The notes under the pieces are model-generated. The model saw only the letters and a program-made list of their open reading frames with translations. It searched no databases and was not told where the DNA came from. Shown one piece after another: positions 17,815 to 25,523 of a stretch of 64,000 nucleotides of DNA (positions within the stretch are counted from its first letter, which is position 1; each line of letters starts with the position of its first letter). The translations under genes and the position numbers were made by a program. This DNA is from an uncultured Rhizobiaceae bacterium (GTDB taxonomy: Bacteria; Pseudomonadota; Alphaproteobacteria; Rhizobiales; Rhizobiaceae). The stretch lies in the NCBI GenBank assembly GCA_951813045.1, contig CATOTF010000002.1, positions 3,224,001 to 3,288,000 on the forward strand, in the 5' to 3' direction.

Positions 17815-18981
17815 CTAACCCACTTCGTAATGCTGTATGAATTCGCGGTCAGGTTCAACTCCTATTCCAACTCCAGTTGGAATAGAGACCCGCCCGCCGT
17901 TCTCTTTTACCTGTTTTTGGATATTCAGCGGTTCAACCAGCAACTCGTCTCTAAATCTGTTGTCAATCGTGTCGAACTCGAGCATCGGTTCCCACGGAAA
18001 TAAACCACCGGGCAAAGGCGGCATCGCTGCCAGCAGATGCATATTTGTAGCGACAGCAATTGCCGACCCCCAAACGTGATTGATTACCGGCGTAAAATGC
18101 GCATGGCATAATGCAAGTACGCGTAAATATTCCGAGATTCCGCCAAGTGCACATACTTCGGGCTGCGCAATACTCAGCCCACGGCTTTCCAACAGTTGGC
18201 GCCATCCCCAACGATTGAATTCGGCCTCGCCACCTGAAATATTAATCTTTAATCCAGCTCGTAGTTCCCGGTATCCGTCATAATCTTCCGGCGCAATCGG
18301 TTCTTCAAACCAATAGGCATCCAACTCCTCCAGCGCCCGCCCCACATAAAACGCATCGCTGGTCGTGTAACAATGATTGGCATCAACCATGAACCTATTG
18401 TCTTCGCCCACGCCTTCACGCACAGCCTGTGCAAGCAGCACATCGTCTTTCGGCCCCAGGCCAACTTTCATTTTAGCTGCAACAAATCCCATGTCCCGTA
18501 TCGCAGCCGCTTCGTCTTTAAAACGGCTCACCAGATCGCTCGCCGATTCCGGGCGCAACATCATCCCATATCCGTAGACCGGAATGTCATTTCGGTGCGC
18601 ACCGCCGATAAGCTTGTATAGCGGAAGGCCTGCCACCTTCCCGGCAATATCCCACAAAGCAATATCCACACCGGACAGGCTCTGCATCGGCATGCCTTTT
18701 TGCCCGTGGTCTCGCAGGAGGTTATAGACTTTATGCCAAATCACATCGCGATCCATCGGATCATCGCCGAGAATCATGGGTTGAATGACCCGTTCGACGA
18801 TTGTCTTGTTGGCTATGGCCACATTCCCAGGACCGAAACACTCGCCCCAACCCGTCACACCTTCGTCGGTTTCAACTTCGACAAGGTGAGCGGTTCGATT
18901 CGAATAATATTGCTGAGAATAGCCAAGCTGTTCCGGCAGGTCATACTGCAAAACATGGCTGGTGATCTTTGTGATCTTCAT
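17815..18981 (-). CDS. Enolase-superfamily enzyme, mandelate racemase subgroup (sugar-acid dehydratase-like)
   Basis: A 388-aa enzyme expected to abstract an alpha proton from a carboxylate substrate, most often followed by dehydration of an acid sugar. Visible residues: K170-x-K172 (AAKMKVG), metal ligands D200 (FMVDANH), E226 (WFEEP) and E252 (SGGEAEF), and H302 (VINHVWGS) as general base. The usual Asp of the His-Asp dyad falls in QPEVCALGG, where E275 stands instead. The gene lies between the binding-protein gene and the TRAP permeases, separated from the former by a terminator. Its start has only a weak binding site. Co-location with a UxaA-type dehydratase suggests two dehydration or epimerisation steps on an acidic sugar. 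Confidence 0.9.
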   Translation of the reverse strand: MKITKITSHVLQYDLPEQLGYSQQYYSNRTAHLVEVETDEGVTGWGECFGPGNVAIANKTIVERVIQPMILGDDPMDRDVIWHKVYNLLRDHGQKGMPMQSLSGVDIALWDIAGKVAGLPLYKLIGGAHRNDIPVYGYGMMLRPESASDLVSRFKDEAAAIRDMGFVAAKMKVGLGPKDDVLLAQAVREGVGEDNRFMVDANHCYTTSDAFYVGRALEELDAYWFEEPIAPEDYDGYRELRAGLKINISGGEAEFNRWGWRQLLESRGLSIAQPEVCALGGISEYLRVLALCHAHFTPVINHVWGSAIAVATNMHLLAAMPPLPGGLFPWEPMLEFDTIDNRFRDELLVEPLNIQKQVKENGGRVSIPTGVGIGVEPDREFIQHYEVG

Positions 18982-19034
18982 GGAAACATCGACAGCTCAG
19001 TCTGACTCCGGGCCTGTATCTTGAGTCTTGGCCC

Positions 19035-19069
19035 AAAAAAAACGGCGGGACCAGTGATGGCCCCGCCGT
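19035..19069 (-). terminator. Intrinsic terminator/attenuator after the first dctP gene
   Basis: On the minus strand ACGGCGGGG (from 19069) pairs with TCCCGCCGT and is followed by eight T residues (19042-19035). It lies 26 bases after the dctP stop and before the enolase-superfamily gene of the same operon, so it should end part of the transcripts and raise binding protein relative to the downstream genes. Confidence 0.85.
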
Positions 19070-19094
19070 CCAATTTCAGCGAGTTTGCCTCGCC

Positions 19095-20117
19095 TTATTT
19101 CATTGCGCCAATGCCGCGCAGGAAGTTCAGGTGACTGTTCAACAGTTCCTTGGCTTCCGGTGTAGTCGCATAGTCCGTCCAGGCAGACTGCACCGCTGTA
19201 CGATACTTGGCGGATTCCTCAGGAGCCCACTCATACATCTTCACACCTTTTTCCGCCATTTTAACGGAGTTCTCGGCGTTTTTGACTTCGTTGATGCTGG
19301 TGTTTTTCAAGGCCAGAGCCTGCATGCCAACTTTCAGGATCGCCTTATGGTGAGCCGGCATAGCATCGTAGATGTCTTTACGGCACGCCAGATGGTCAGC
19401 TGGCATGGAGTGGAAACCGGGATAGTTTGTGTGCTTGGCGATATCATAAAGACCAAGACCAATATTGTTGGTCAGGTTGGCAGCGTCAGCGCCATCAATG
19501 ATGCCGGTTTCCAATGCTGTAAAGATTTCGTTGAAATCCATAACGATTGGTGATGCACCAAGGTTTTTGAAGATGTTGGTGATCATGCCTGGAGGCGAAC
19601 GGAACTTCCAGTTTTTGAAATCATCCACGCCACGGATAGGCTTCGTTGACACAAGGGATTCAGGTCCTGGAATCCACCAGCCAACAAACTCCATGTTGTG
19701 TTTGTTGTAGAGCTTGTTCAACTGAGTATATCCATCAGCGTGGAGCAACCAGGCCATCTGCTGGTAAGGGTTAGCGTAACCGCCGTTCAGGTCACCAGCA
19801 AACTGGAATGCAGGGTTCTTACCGGTCTGGTAAGCGCCACCTGTCATGTCGCAATCGAGAATTCCGGTCGCGGCAGCATCAAATGTTTCAGCCGCTTTAA
19901 CCACGGAACCTGAATAGAACATTTCAATTTTGATTTCACCATTCGACATCGCTGTGACGTCTTTGATAAATTCAGCGGCCATCTGACCGGATAGTGTTTC
20001 AGGTGAAAAGTGCGTTTGAATACGCAGCTTTGTTTCAGCAGCAACCGCACCGGCAACAACACCGGCAGCCAGTGCTGTACCCAATAGAGCAGTCGAGAAT
20101 TTCTTTAGAATTTTCAT
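19095..20117 (-). CDS. TRAP transporter substrate-binding protein, DctP family (first system)
   Basis: A 340-aa periplasmic binding protein that captures an acidic substrate for the DctQM permease. The Sec signal peptide is clear (MKILKKFSTALLGTALAAGV with AVAAE cleavage). The ligand-binding arginine region is FKNWKFRSPPGM near residue 170, typical of carboxylate-binding DctP. ATG 20117 is chosen because GGGAGGATC lies seven bases upstream; an upstream start at 20135 would spoil the signal peptide. It is the first gene of the ten-gene operon and divergent from the GntR regulator at 20350 across a region holding a strong dyad. The substrate is likely a sugar acid or other organic acid, judged from the operon. 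Confidence 0.93.
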   Translation of the reverse strand: MKILKKFSTALLGTALAAGVVAGAVAAETKLRIQTHFSPETLSGQMAAEFIKDVTAMSNGEIKIEMFYSGSVVKAAETFDAAATGILDCDMTGGAYQTGKNPAFQFAGDLNGGYANPYQQMAWLLHADGYTQLNKLYNKHNMEFVGWWIPGPESLVSTKPIRGVDDFKNWKFRSPPGMITNIFKNLGASPIVMDFNEIFTALETGIIDGADAANLTNNIGLGLYDIAKHTNYPGFHSMPADHLACRKDIYDAMPAHHKAILKVGMQALALKNTSINEVKNAENSVKMAEKGVKMYEWAPEESAKYRTAVQSAWTDYATTPEAKELLNSHLNFLRGIGAMK

Positions 20118-20259
20118 ATGATCCTCCCAGATCAAGTTGGTGACATGCGGGACGTTAGCCGGATTGTAATGATCCCCAGCCCGGCCCCGTCAGTGGCAAG
20201 CCACATTTGTGTAGCTCAATCAGTTTTCAAGCTAGCAAGGGAAATTGCAACATACAATA

Positions 20260-20293
20260 TAAATTTCGAAATTGTTTCTATTTTCGAAATTTA
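20260..20293. promoter_or_regulatory. Perfect 12-bp inverted repeat, likely operator of the divergent GntR/TRAP region
   Basis: TAAATTTCGAAA (20260-20271) and TTTCGAAATTTA (20282-20293) are exact inverse copies separated by ten bases, and each half itself contains the palindrome TTTCGAAA. The dyad lies midway between the dctP start (20117) and the GntR-family start (20350). By simple counting, a perfect 12-bp inverted repeat with a spacer this short is unlikely by chance in 64 kb. The best guess is the binding site of the adjacent FCD-type regulator. Confidence 0.65.
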
Positions 20294-20349
20294 TTGCAAA
20301 TCCCGTTTCAATGCCCCTAGACTACGTCAGTCACTAACCCAGAAGCATC

Positions 20350-21057
20350 ATGTCAAAACACACTAATTTCTCCGGTGCGACAACCCACACATCCGCCGGT
20401 GTGGCGTATGAACGGCTGCGTGATGGATTGATCTGGGGCCGCTGGAAAGCTGGGGAAAAGCTGAAACCCCAGCACCTTAAGGATCTCTTTTCAACAACAT
20501 CAGGGGTTTTGCGGGAAGCATTAATCCGATTGGCAGGAGAAAGTTTTGTTATATTCGAGGAACAACGGGGTTTCAGCACGTTGAACCCAACACGGGAATC
20601 ATTTCTGGAACTACGGTCCTTGCGTATATTGCTCGAAAAAGAAGGTCTGACGCTATCGATACAACAGGGAAATCTCGACTGGGAAAGCAATCTGGTCGCG
20701 GCCCATGGTCAGTTGCAACTCATTGAGAGAAAAATGCTGAATGCGACTGACCTGTCGGATTTTATCCGGACCTGGTCCCGTTATGACGCGCAATTCCACG
20801 CCGCCCTTATCGCAAATTGCCGGTCAGACCTTCTGAAAAAAGAACACCGCAGGATTTATGATCTGTATCGCATTCACGCCATCGCCGAACTGGGCACATT
20901 TGGTTTTCGCGGCAAAACGACGATGGATGAACACCAAGCTATCGTGGACTCAGCGCTGGAGCGGGATACAGACGCCTGTATCAAAGCTGTGGACCAGCAC
21001 GTCACGATCTACCGGGATCAGGATAATGTGAAACCACCCACCTCTCAAAGTGGATAG
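20350..21057 (+). CDS. GntR family transcriptional regulator, FCD (FadR-like) subgroup
   Basis: A 235-aa regulator with an N-terminal winged helix-turn-helix (GVAYERLRDGLIWGRWKAGE, residues 20-39; TTSGVLREALIRLAGESFV, 50-68) and a C-terminal all-helical FCD domain with likely metal-binding histidines (DAQFHAAL, DEHQAIVDSAL, VDQHV). FCD regulators bind small organic acids and usually repress the adjacent catabolic operon. It is divergent from the ten-gene TRAP operon, and the perfect dyad at 20260-20293 lies between them, so it is the obvious candidate controller. Its 3' end overlaps the convergent racemase gene by 13 bases. Confidence 0.9.
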   Translation: MSKHTNFSGATTHTSAGVAYERLRDGLIWGRWKAGEKLKPQHLKDLFSTTSGVLREALIRLAGESFVIFEEQRGFSTLNPTRESFLELRSLRILLEKEGLTLSIQQGNLDWESNLVAAHGQLQLIERKMLNATDLSDFIRTWSRYDAQFHAALIANCRSDLLKKEHRRIYDLYRIHAIAELGTFGFRGKTTMDEHQAIVDSALERDTDACIKAVDQHVTIYRDQDNVKPPTSQSG

Positions 21058-21761
21058 CGCCTCGGCACCAGCCCGTTTTGAAACCACCGTACAAATGTCT
21101 GGATTGAAAATACGGGCAACCCTGTAGCTCGTGCAATTTGCGCTGAATAAGGCTCCATATTGGTACACTCAAGCACGATGGCACCAAGATCATTGTGCTG
21201 TGCTTTCAGTGCAAGCGCCGCTTCAACATTATCTTTTTCAGCCAAAGTGACATCAAGTTCCAACTCATTGTCGAGAATGGCGCGGGTAAACTCGATACCA
21301 TTTTCGGTCGAGCCAATCGGAGTATCGAGCGGAACGGAAGCGGCAGTCAGGTGACTTTCAGTCAGTGTTGATCCGCTGATTGTTAAAATGCCAGCACGTT
21401 TTCCAGCAGGCAGAATTCTATTGACCATTCCAACTTGCATCAGGGACGATGTAACCACGGGGACAGGAACAGCATTTGCAAGGTCGTTTTGAAACAGGGA
21501 GAGAAACCCGCAATTCGTCGTAATTCCATCGACCCCGTCAGCGACCAGTTCCTTTGCCGCGTCAACAAAAGTATCCAACAGGCCTTCCGCGTTGTTGCGG
21601 ACCACCCGGTCGGGTGACGCACGGCGCACAACCTTATAGTGGACGGGAAACTCCCAGGTCTGCGCATTACCCATATCGCCGGGAATACGTGGGAACTGCG
21701 CCTCAAGCATCAATATGCCAACAGCAGCACCAAAAACCGCTTTTCCACCTTTTTGTTTCAT
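21045..21761 (-). CDS. Aspartate/glutamate (hydantoin) racemase family protein
   Basis: A cofactor-independent racemase-fold protein of 238 aa. Two cysteines in the expected acid-base positions are visible: C84 in TTNCGFLSLF and C199 in VLECTNMEPY. The branch includes hydantoin racemases and maleate isomerase-like proteins, so the true substrate may be an amino acid, an N-carbamoyl derivative or a hydantoin. The start at 21761 has a weak binding site. It is convergent with the first GntR gene (13-base overlap of ends) and lies downstream of the second GntR gene on the same strand, so it may be co-transcribed with that regulator. The nearby DadA-like dehydrogenase would fit amino acid stereochemistry. 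Confidence 0.82.
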   Translation of the reverse strand: MKQKGGKAVFGAAVGILMLEAQFPRIPGDMGNAQTWEFPVHYKVVRRASPDRVVRNNAEGLLDTFVDAAKELVADGVDGITTNCGFLSLFQNDLANAVPVPVVTSSLMQVGMVNRILPAGKRAGILTISGSTLTESHLTAASVPLDTPIGSTENGIEFTRAILDNELELDVTLAEKDNVEAALALKAQHNDLGAIVLECTNMEPYSAQIARATGLPVFSIQTFVRWFQNGLVPRRYPL

Positions 21762-21828
21762 CTAATAAATGCCTTTTGGGTCATCAGTTTGATTTCGATT
21801 TCATTGGTTTTATTCGTTCAAGCAAAGT

Positions 21829-22539
21829 TCAGTCGGCCGGAACGTACAATTGTGAATAGGCGATACGTACAGCCTCCGTCGCTTCTTCGCGTCGCCGTTC
21901 AATATGGCTACGCATCGTATCCACAGCTTCGCGGGTTTCACCTTTTTCGAGCGCCTGCAGGATAATACGATGAGCTGAAAGTTGGGCAACGTCGTTGGTA
22001 GAAATGGGATTTTTATCGCGCAGGCCTTTTAGGTCAATAAGGCGAATATACCGAACACGGTCGTTTATGTTTTTTAATAACCGGACCAGTTCGTTGTTTT
22101 GAGCCATTGCAGCAATGCGTAGGTGGTAGGCTTCATCCATCTCCAAAAGCCGCAGCGGGTCTTGTTCGAGATTATAAGTTGGTTCTGTTTGATCGAGGTA
22201 AGATTTTAGCTTCGAAATATCGTCATCACCTGCCCGCTCACATGCGAGACGTACAATTTCGGTCTCAATGGCCACGCGCGCTTCATACAGGTCGAGAATT
22301 TTTTTCGGACTGAGTGCCCTACAGAAAAACCCTTGGCCATTTTTAAAATTCAACAATCCTTCTGCAACCAGCCGGTTTAACGCCTCCCGTAGAGGTGTCC
22401 GGCTGGCTCCCAATTTTTGGGACAATTGACTTTCGTTGATCCGCGCATCCGGCATAAATTCGAAATTTGCCGCCATTGCGTGCAACGTTTTATAAACGCG
22501 GTCGACACTGCTATCGGAATTTTTAGCGACCTCGCCCAT
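21829..22539 (-). CDS. GntR family transcriptional regulator, FCD subgroup (second)
   Basis: A 236-aa FadR-like regulator. The DNA-binding domain reads VDRVYKTLHAMAANFEF (residues 12-28) and INESQLSQKLGASRTPLREALNRL (39-62), the canonical GntR helix-turn-helix. The FCD domain has MDEAYHLRIAAMA and SAHRIILQALEKGE as likely metal and ligand sites. It is divergent from the ThDP-enzyme operon at 22662. The intergenic DNA carries repeated TGTATACAAT and TATACAG elements, the likely operators, implying control of the divergent operon and autoregulation. It resembles the first GntR protein only in architecture. Confidence 0.9.
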   Translation of the reverse strand: MGEVAKNSDSSVDRVYKTLHAMAANFEFMPDARINESQLSQKLGASRTPLREALNRLVAEGLLNFKNGQGFFCRALSPKKILDLYEARVAIETEIVRLACERAGDDDISKLKSYLDQTEPTYNLEQDPLRLLEMDEAYHLRIAAMAQNNELVRLLKNINDRVRYIRLIDLKGLRDKNPISTNDVAQLSAHRIILQALEKGETREAVDTMRSHIERRREEATEAVRIAYSQLYVPAD

Positions 22540-22560
22540 TAAATTTCTATCCAGATGAAC

Positions 22561-22638
22561 TATACAGGTTAGCCTATCTCACATCTTGGTATTGTATACA
22601 ATTAGATTGACTCTTAATTATACAGGACTGTATACAAT
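22561..22638. promoter_or_regulatory. Operator array between the second GntR gene and the ThDP operon
   Basis: The 10-mer TGTATACAAT occurs twice (22593-22602 and 22629-22638); the first copy is part of the perfect palindrome ATTGTATACAAT (22591-22602). TATACAG and CTGTATA form an inverted pair with a two-base spacer (22619-22634), and TATACAGG recurs at 22561-22568. This set sits in the 122-base gap between divergent genes, as expected for a GntR-family operator. The last site is about 24 bases before the ThDP gene start, a good position for repression. Confidence 0.7.
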
Positions 22639-22661
22639 TTTGAACTTACATAATCTCGAGT

Positions 22662-24356
22662 ATGAAAATGAGAAACGAAATGACCGGCGCGGATGCGATG
22701 GTTCGCATGTTACAGGCTCATGGGGTCACGCACATGTTCGGGCTTTGCGGTGATACAACCCTGCCTTTCTATGACAGTCTTTCAAAACTCGACCACGGCA
22801 TTAGCCATATTCTGACACGCGATGAACGCCACGCTGCCTATATGGCGGATGGTTATGCGCGGGTTACCGGTAAGCCCGGCGTATGCGAAGGCCCTTCCGG
22901 CGGTGGCGCAACTTACATTCTTCCAGGCGTTGTAGAGGCCAATGAAAGTTCGGTGCCGATTCTCGCCATCACAACAGACATCGCCACAACATCACGCGGG
23001 AAATACCCGCTGACCGAACTCGATCAACAGGCCCTGTTTGCCCCGCTAACCAAATGGAATACGTCGCTTGACAATGCAGCACGCCTGCCCGCAGCGGTTC
23101 GCGAAGCATTTCGCGCGATGACAACGGGCACACCGGGTGCAGCTCATTTGGCGTTACCATTCGATACGCAAAAAGCACCGGTCGATGATACGGAAATCTG
23201 GGCCGACGACGCCCACCAGCATTTTCCGGCCCATCGAACAACCCCCGAAGCCAAAGCAATCGCTGCGGCTGCCGATGTGTTGAACACCGCCAAACGAGCG
23301 GTGGCCATCTGCGGCGGCGGCCCCGTTATCTCCGGTGCATTTCAAGAATTATCCGGTGTTGCTCAACTCCTCAACATGCCTGTCGCCACCACCGTATCCG
23401 GCCAGGGTGCAATTGCGGAAACGGATGAACTGGCGCTTGGCGTTGTCGGGTCAAACGGCGGCAACCCGGCCACCAGAGCCGTTGTTGATGAGGCCGATGT
23501 CATTCTGTTCATCGGTTGCCGCGCGGGTTCTGTAACAACGGAAAGATGGCGGTCTCCCCCCAAAAACGCCCGTATCATCCACATCGATTCCGATCCGAAA
23601 GTTATCGGTGCAAATTATGATACGGAAGTCTCGCTGGTGGGCGACGCTAAGCTGATACTGGGCGCGTTGCTGGATGAATTAAGCAGCCGCAACACAGGTT
23701 CGGGCTTCGATGGTGTCAATCGTGCTGCTAAAGCATGGCAGAGCAAACTTGCGGAATTCCAACCGCTAGCGGAAAGCACTGAGACACCCATACGCCCGGA
23801 ACGGGTGGTGACAACCTTGCAGCGCCTGCTCGACGACGACGCGATCATCGTTGCGGACCCAGGCACCCCCTGCCCCTATTTTTCCGCCCATTACCGCTGG
23901 CCAAAAGAAGGCCGTCATTTCATCACCAACCGCGCCCATGGTGCATTGGGTTACGCGCTGGCCGCATCAATGGGTGCCCATGTGGGAAGACCACAATCCA
24001 AAATCGTTGCCGTCATGGGCGACGGATCATTCGGTTTTTGTTGTGGCGAGTTCGAAACCATCACCCGCCACAACATGCCGATCACATCAATTGTCTTTTC
24101 AAATGCGACATTCGGGTGGATCAAAGCCGGGCAGGATTCAGGCTTTGGCAAACGCTATTACAATGTCGATTTCAACCGAACCGACCACGCGGCAGTTGCG
24201 AGCGCATTCGGGGTAAAATCATGGCGGGTGGAGAACCCCGATGATCTGGAGAAAGTATTGAAAGAGGCATTAGCCCATGATGGCCCAACCCTGGTTGATG
24301 TCATTTCACAGCCACTCCACGAAGCCGCAGCCCCCGTTAGTGAATGGGTCGCCTGA
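22662..24356 (+). CDS. Thiamine diphosphate-dependent enzyme, acetolactate synthase-like
   Basis: A 564-aa cytosolic enzyme with the three-domain ThDP fold. The activating glutamate is E55 in ILTRDERHAAYMADGYAR. The central domain has the dinucleotide-type AICGGGPVISGAF. The C-terminal ThDP motif runs from MGDGSFGFCCGEF (near residue 451) to SNATFGWIK about 30 residues on. It would decarboxylate or ligate a 2-oxoacid; acetolactate synthase, sulfoacetaldehyde acetyltransferase and similar enzymes share this layout, and sequence reading alone does not separate them. No small regulatory subunit is nearby, arguing against housekeeping branched-chain synthesis. Its stop overlaps the start of the MLE-type gene (TGATG). 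It lies directly behind the GntR operator array. Confidence 0.88.
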   Translation: MKMRNEMTGADAMVRMLQAHGVTHMFGLCGDTTLPFYDSLSKLDHGISHILTRDERHAAYMADGYARVTGKPGVCEGPSGGGATYILPGVVEANESSVPILAITTDIATTSRGKYPLTELDQQALFAPLTKWNTSLDNAARLPAAVREAFRAMTTGTPGAAHLALPFDTQKAPVDDTEIWADDAHQHFPAHRTTPEAKAIAAAADVLNTAKRAVAICGGGPVISGAFQELSGVAQLLNMPVATTVSGQGAIAETDELALGVVGSNGGNPATRAVVDEADVILFIGCRAGSVTTERWRSPPKNARIIHIDSDPKVIGANYDTEVSLVGDAKLILGALLDELSSRNTGSGFDGVNRAAKAWQSKLAEFQPLAESTETPIRPERVVTTLQRLLDDDAIIVADPGTPCPYFSAHYRWPKEGRHFITNRAHGALGYALAASMGAHVGRPQSKIVAVMGDGSFGFCCGEFETITRHNMPITSIVFSNATFGWIKAGQDSGFGKRYYNVDFNRTDHAAVASAFGVKSWRVENPDDLEKVLKEALAHDGPTLVDVISQPLHEAAAPVSEWVA

Positions 24357-25492
24357 TGAATTCTGCGCTTCTTGATCTCGACGAGAAAATAATCGCGCTC
24401 GATGTCTGGCATCTCGCGGTGCCGGTGGTTTCACGCAGGGATCATGGCATTGGTACGGTAGCTGACTCAATTGAAGTTGTTATTCTTCGTCTTACTTCTG
24501 AAAGCGGGAAGGTCGGATACGGTGAAGCGTCGCCCTGGTCTGTTTTCACCGGAACGCCGGAAGGCAACTTCGCTGCTCTTGACCGTTATCTTCGTCCCAA
24601 TGTGGTGGGCAAAAAACTCAGTGAGTTTGAAGACACCATGGCCTTGGCCCAGCGGGCAGTTGTTCATGCAACAGAAGCAAAGGCTGCACTTGAAGCGGCT
24701 TGGCTGGATCTTGCAGGCAAAATACTCTCCAGGCCTGTCTGGCAATTGCTGGGGGAGAAATGCCGCAGCACAATTCCTCTATCCTGCTCTTTGGCAAACC
24801 CGGATTTCGAACAGGATATCGCCCTGGCCGAACGGCTGGTCGATGACGAGGTCGGCTACATCAAACTGAAAACCGGGTTCAAGGACCACGCGTTTGACAT
24901 GATGCGCCTTGAGCACATGAAGACACATTTTCCTTCACTTACCCCGCGCATTGATTACAATCAGGGCTTAAGCGTGGATGATGCGTTAAAATACGTGCCG
25001 GAAATCGACAGGCTCGATCCGTCGTTCATCGAACAGCCTGTCGCTTACCACGAATATGAGGCAATGACCGAACTGCGTAAGCTCACTAAAAATCCGCTTG
25101 TGGCAGATGAGAGTATTTTTGGACCGGAAGATATGAAATGGGCGCTAGCCGAAAACATTTCCGATGGCGTGTCGATCAAAATCATGAAATCCGGTGGTAT
25201 GAAACGCGGGATGCAGGTGGCTGAGATGGCGGCTGGTGCAGGCCTGCCTGCCTATGGCGGCGATATGTTTGAAACAGGGCTCGCCCATCTTGCTGGCGTC
25301 CACATGATTGCGGTTGCACCCAATATAACACTTGGGTGTGAATTCTATCAGGCAACTTATTATCTGGAAGAAGATTTGCTCGTGGATCCATTTCCGATTG
25401 AAAATGGAGAAGTTATCGTGCCTGATGCACCCGGCCTTGGTATGGAACTGGACGAGAAAAAACTTGAAAAATATTGCGTTAAAGCGTCATAA
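24356..25492 (+). CDS. Enolase-superfamily enzyme, muconate lactonizing (MLE) subgroup
   Basis: A 378-aa enzyme with the two-lysine MLE arrangement: K170-x-K172 (YIKLKTG), metal ligands D200 (RIDYNQG), E226 (FIEQP) and D251 (VADES), and K275 (SIKIMKSGG) on the opposite face. This arrangement supports proton exchange on both faces: cycloisomerases, dipeptide epimerases and betaine racemases or epimerases. The start ATG 24356 overlaps the ThDP gene stop by one base; an earlier in-frame ATG at 24344 is inside that gene. With a DadA-like dehydrogenase next door, an amino acid or betaine epimerase is more likely than muconate cycloisomerase, but this is inference. Confidence 0.9.
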   Translation: MNSALLDLDEKIIALDVWHLAVPVVSRRDHGIGTVADSIEVVILRLTSESGKVGYGEASPWSVFTGTPEGNFAALDRYLRPNVVGKKLSEFEDTMALAQRAVVHATEAKAALEAAWLDLAGKILSRPVWQLLGEKCRSTIPLSCSLANPDFEQDIALAERLVDDEVGYIKLKTGFKDHAFDMMRLEHMKTHFPSLTPRIDYNQGLSVDDALKYVPEIDRLDPSFIEQPVAYHEYEAMTELRKLTKNPLVADESIFGPEDMKWALAENISDGVSIKIMKSGGMKRGMQVAEMAAGAGLPAYGGDMFETGLAHLAGVHMIAVAPNITLGCEFYQATYYLEEDLLVDPFPIENGEVIVPDAPGLGMELDEKKLEKYCVKAS

Positions 25493-25523
25493 CGTGAGCG
25501 TCTTGGGAGGGGCACGATAAATT

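Noticed and set aside
22662-24356. Assignment of the ThDP enzyme as sulfoacetaldehyde acetyltransferase (Xsc) or acetolactate synthase IlvB
   Set aside because: Only generic ThDP motifs are visible; no pta, sulfite exporter or IlvN gene is nearby to support either name.
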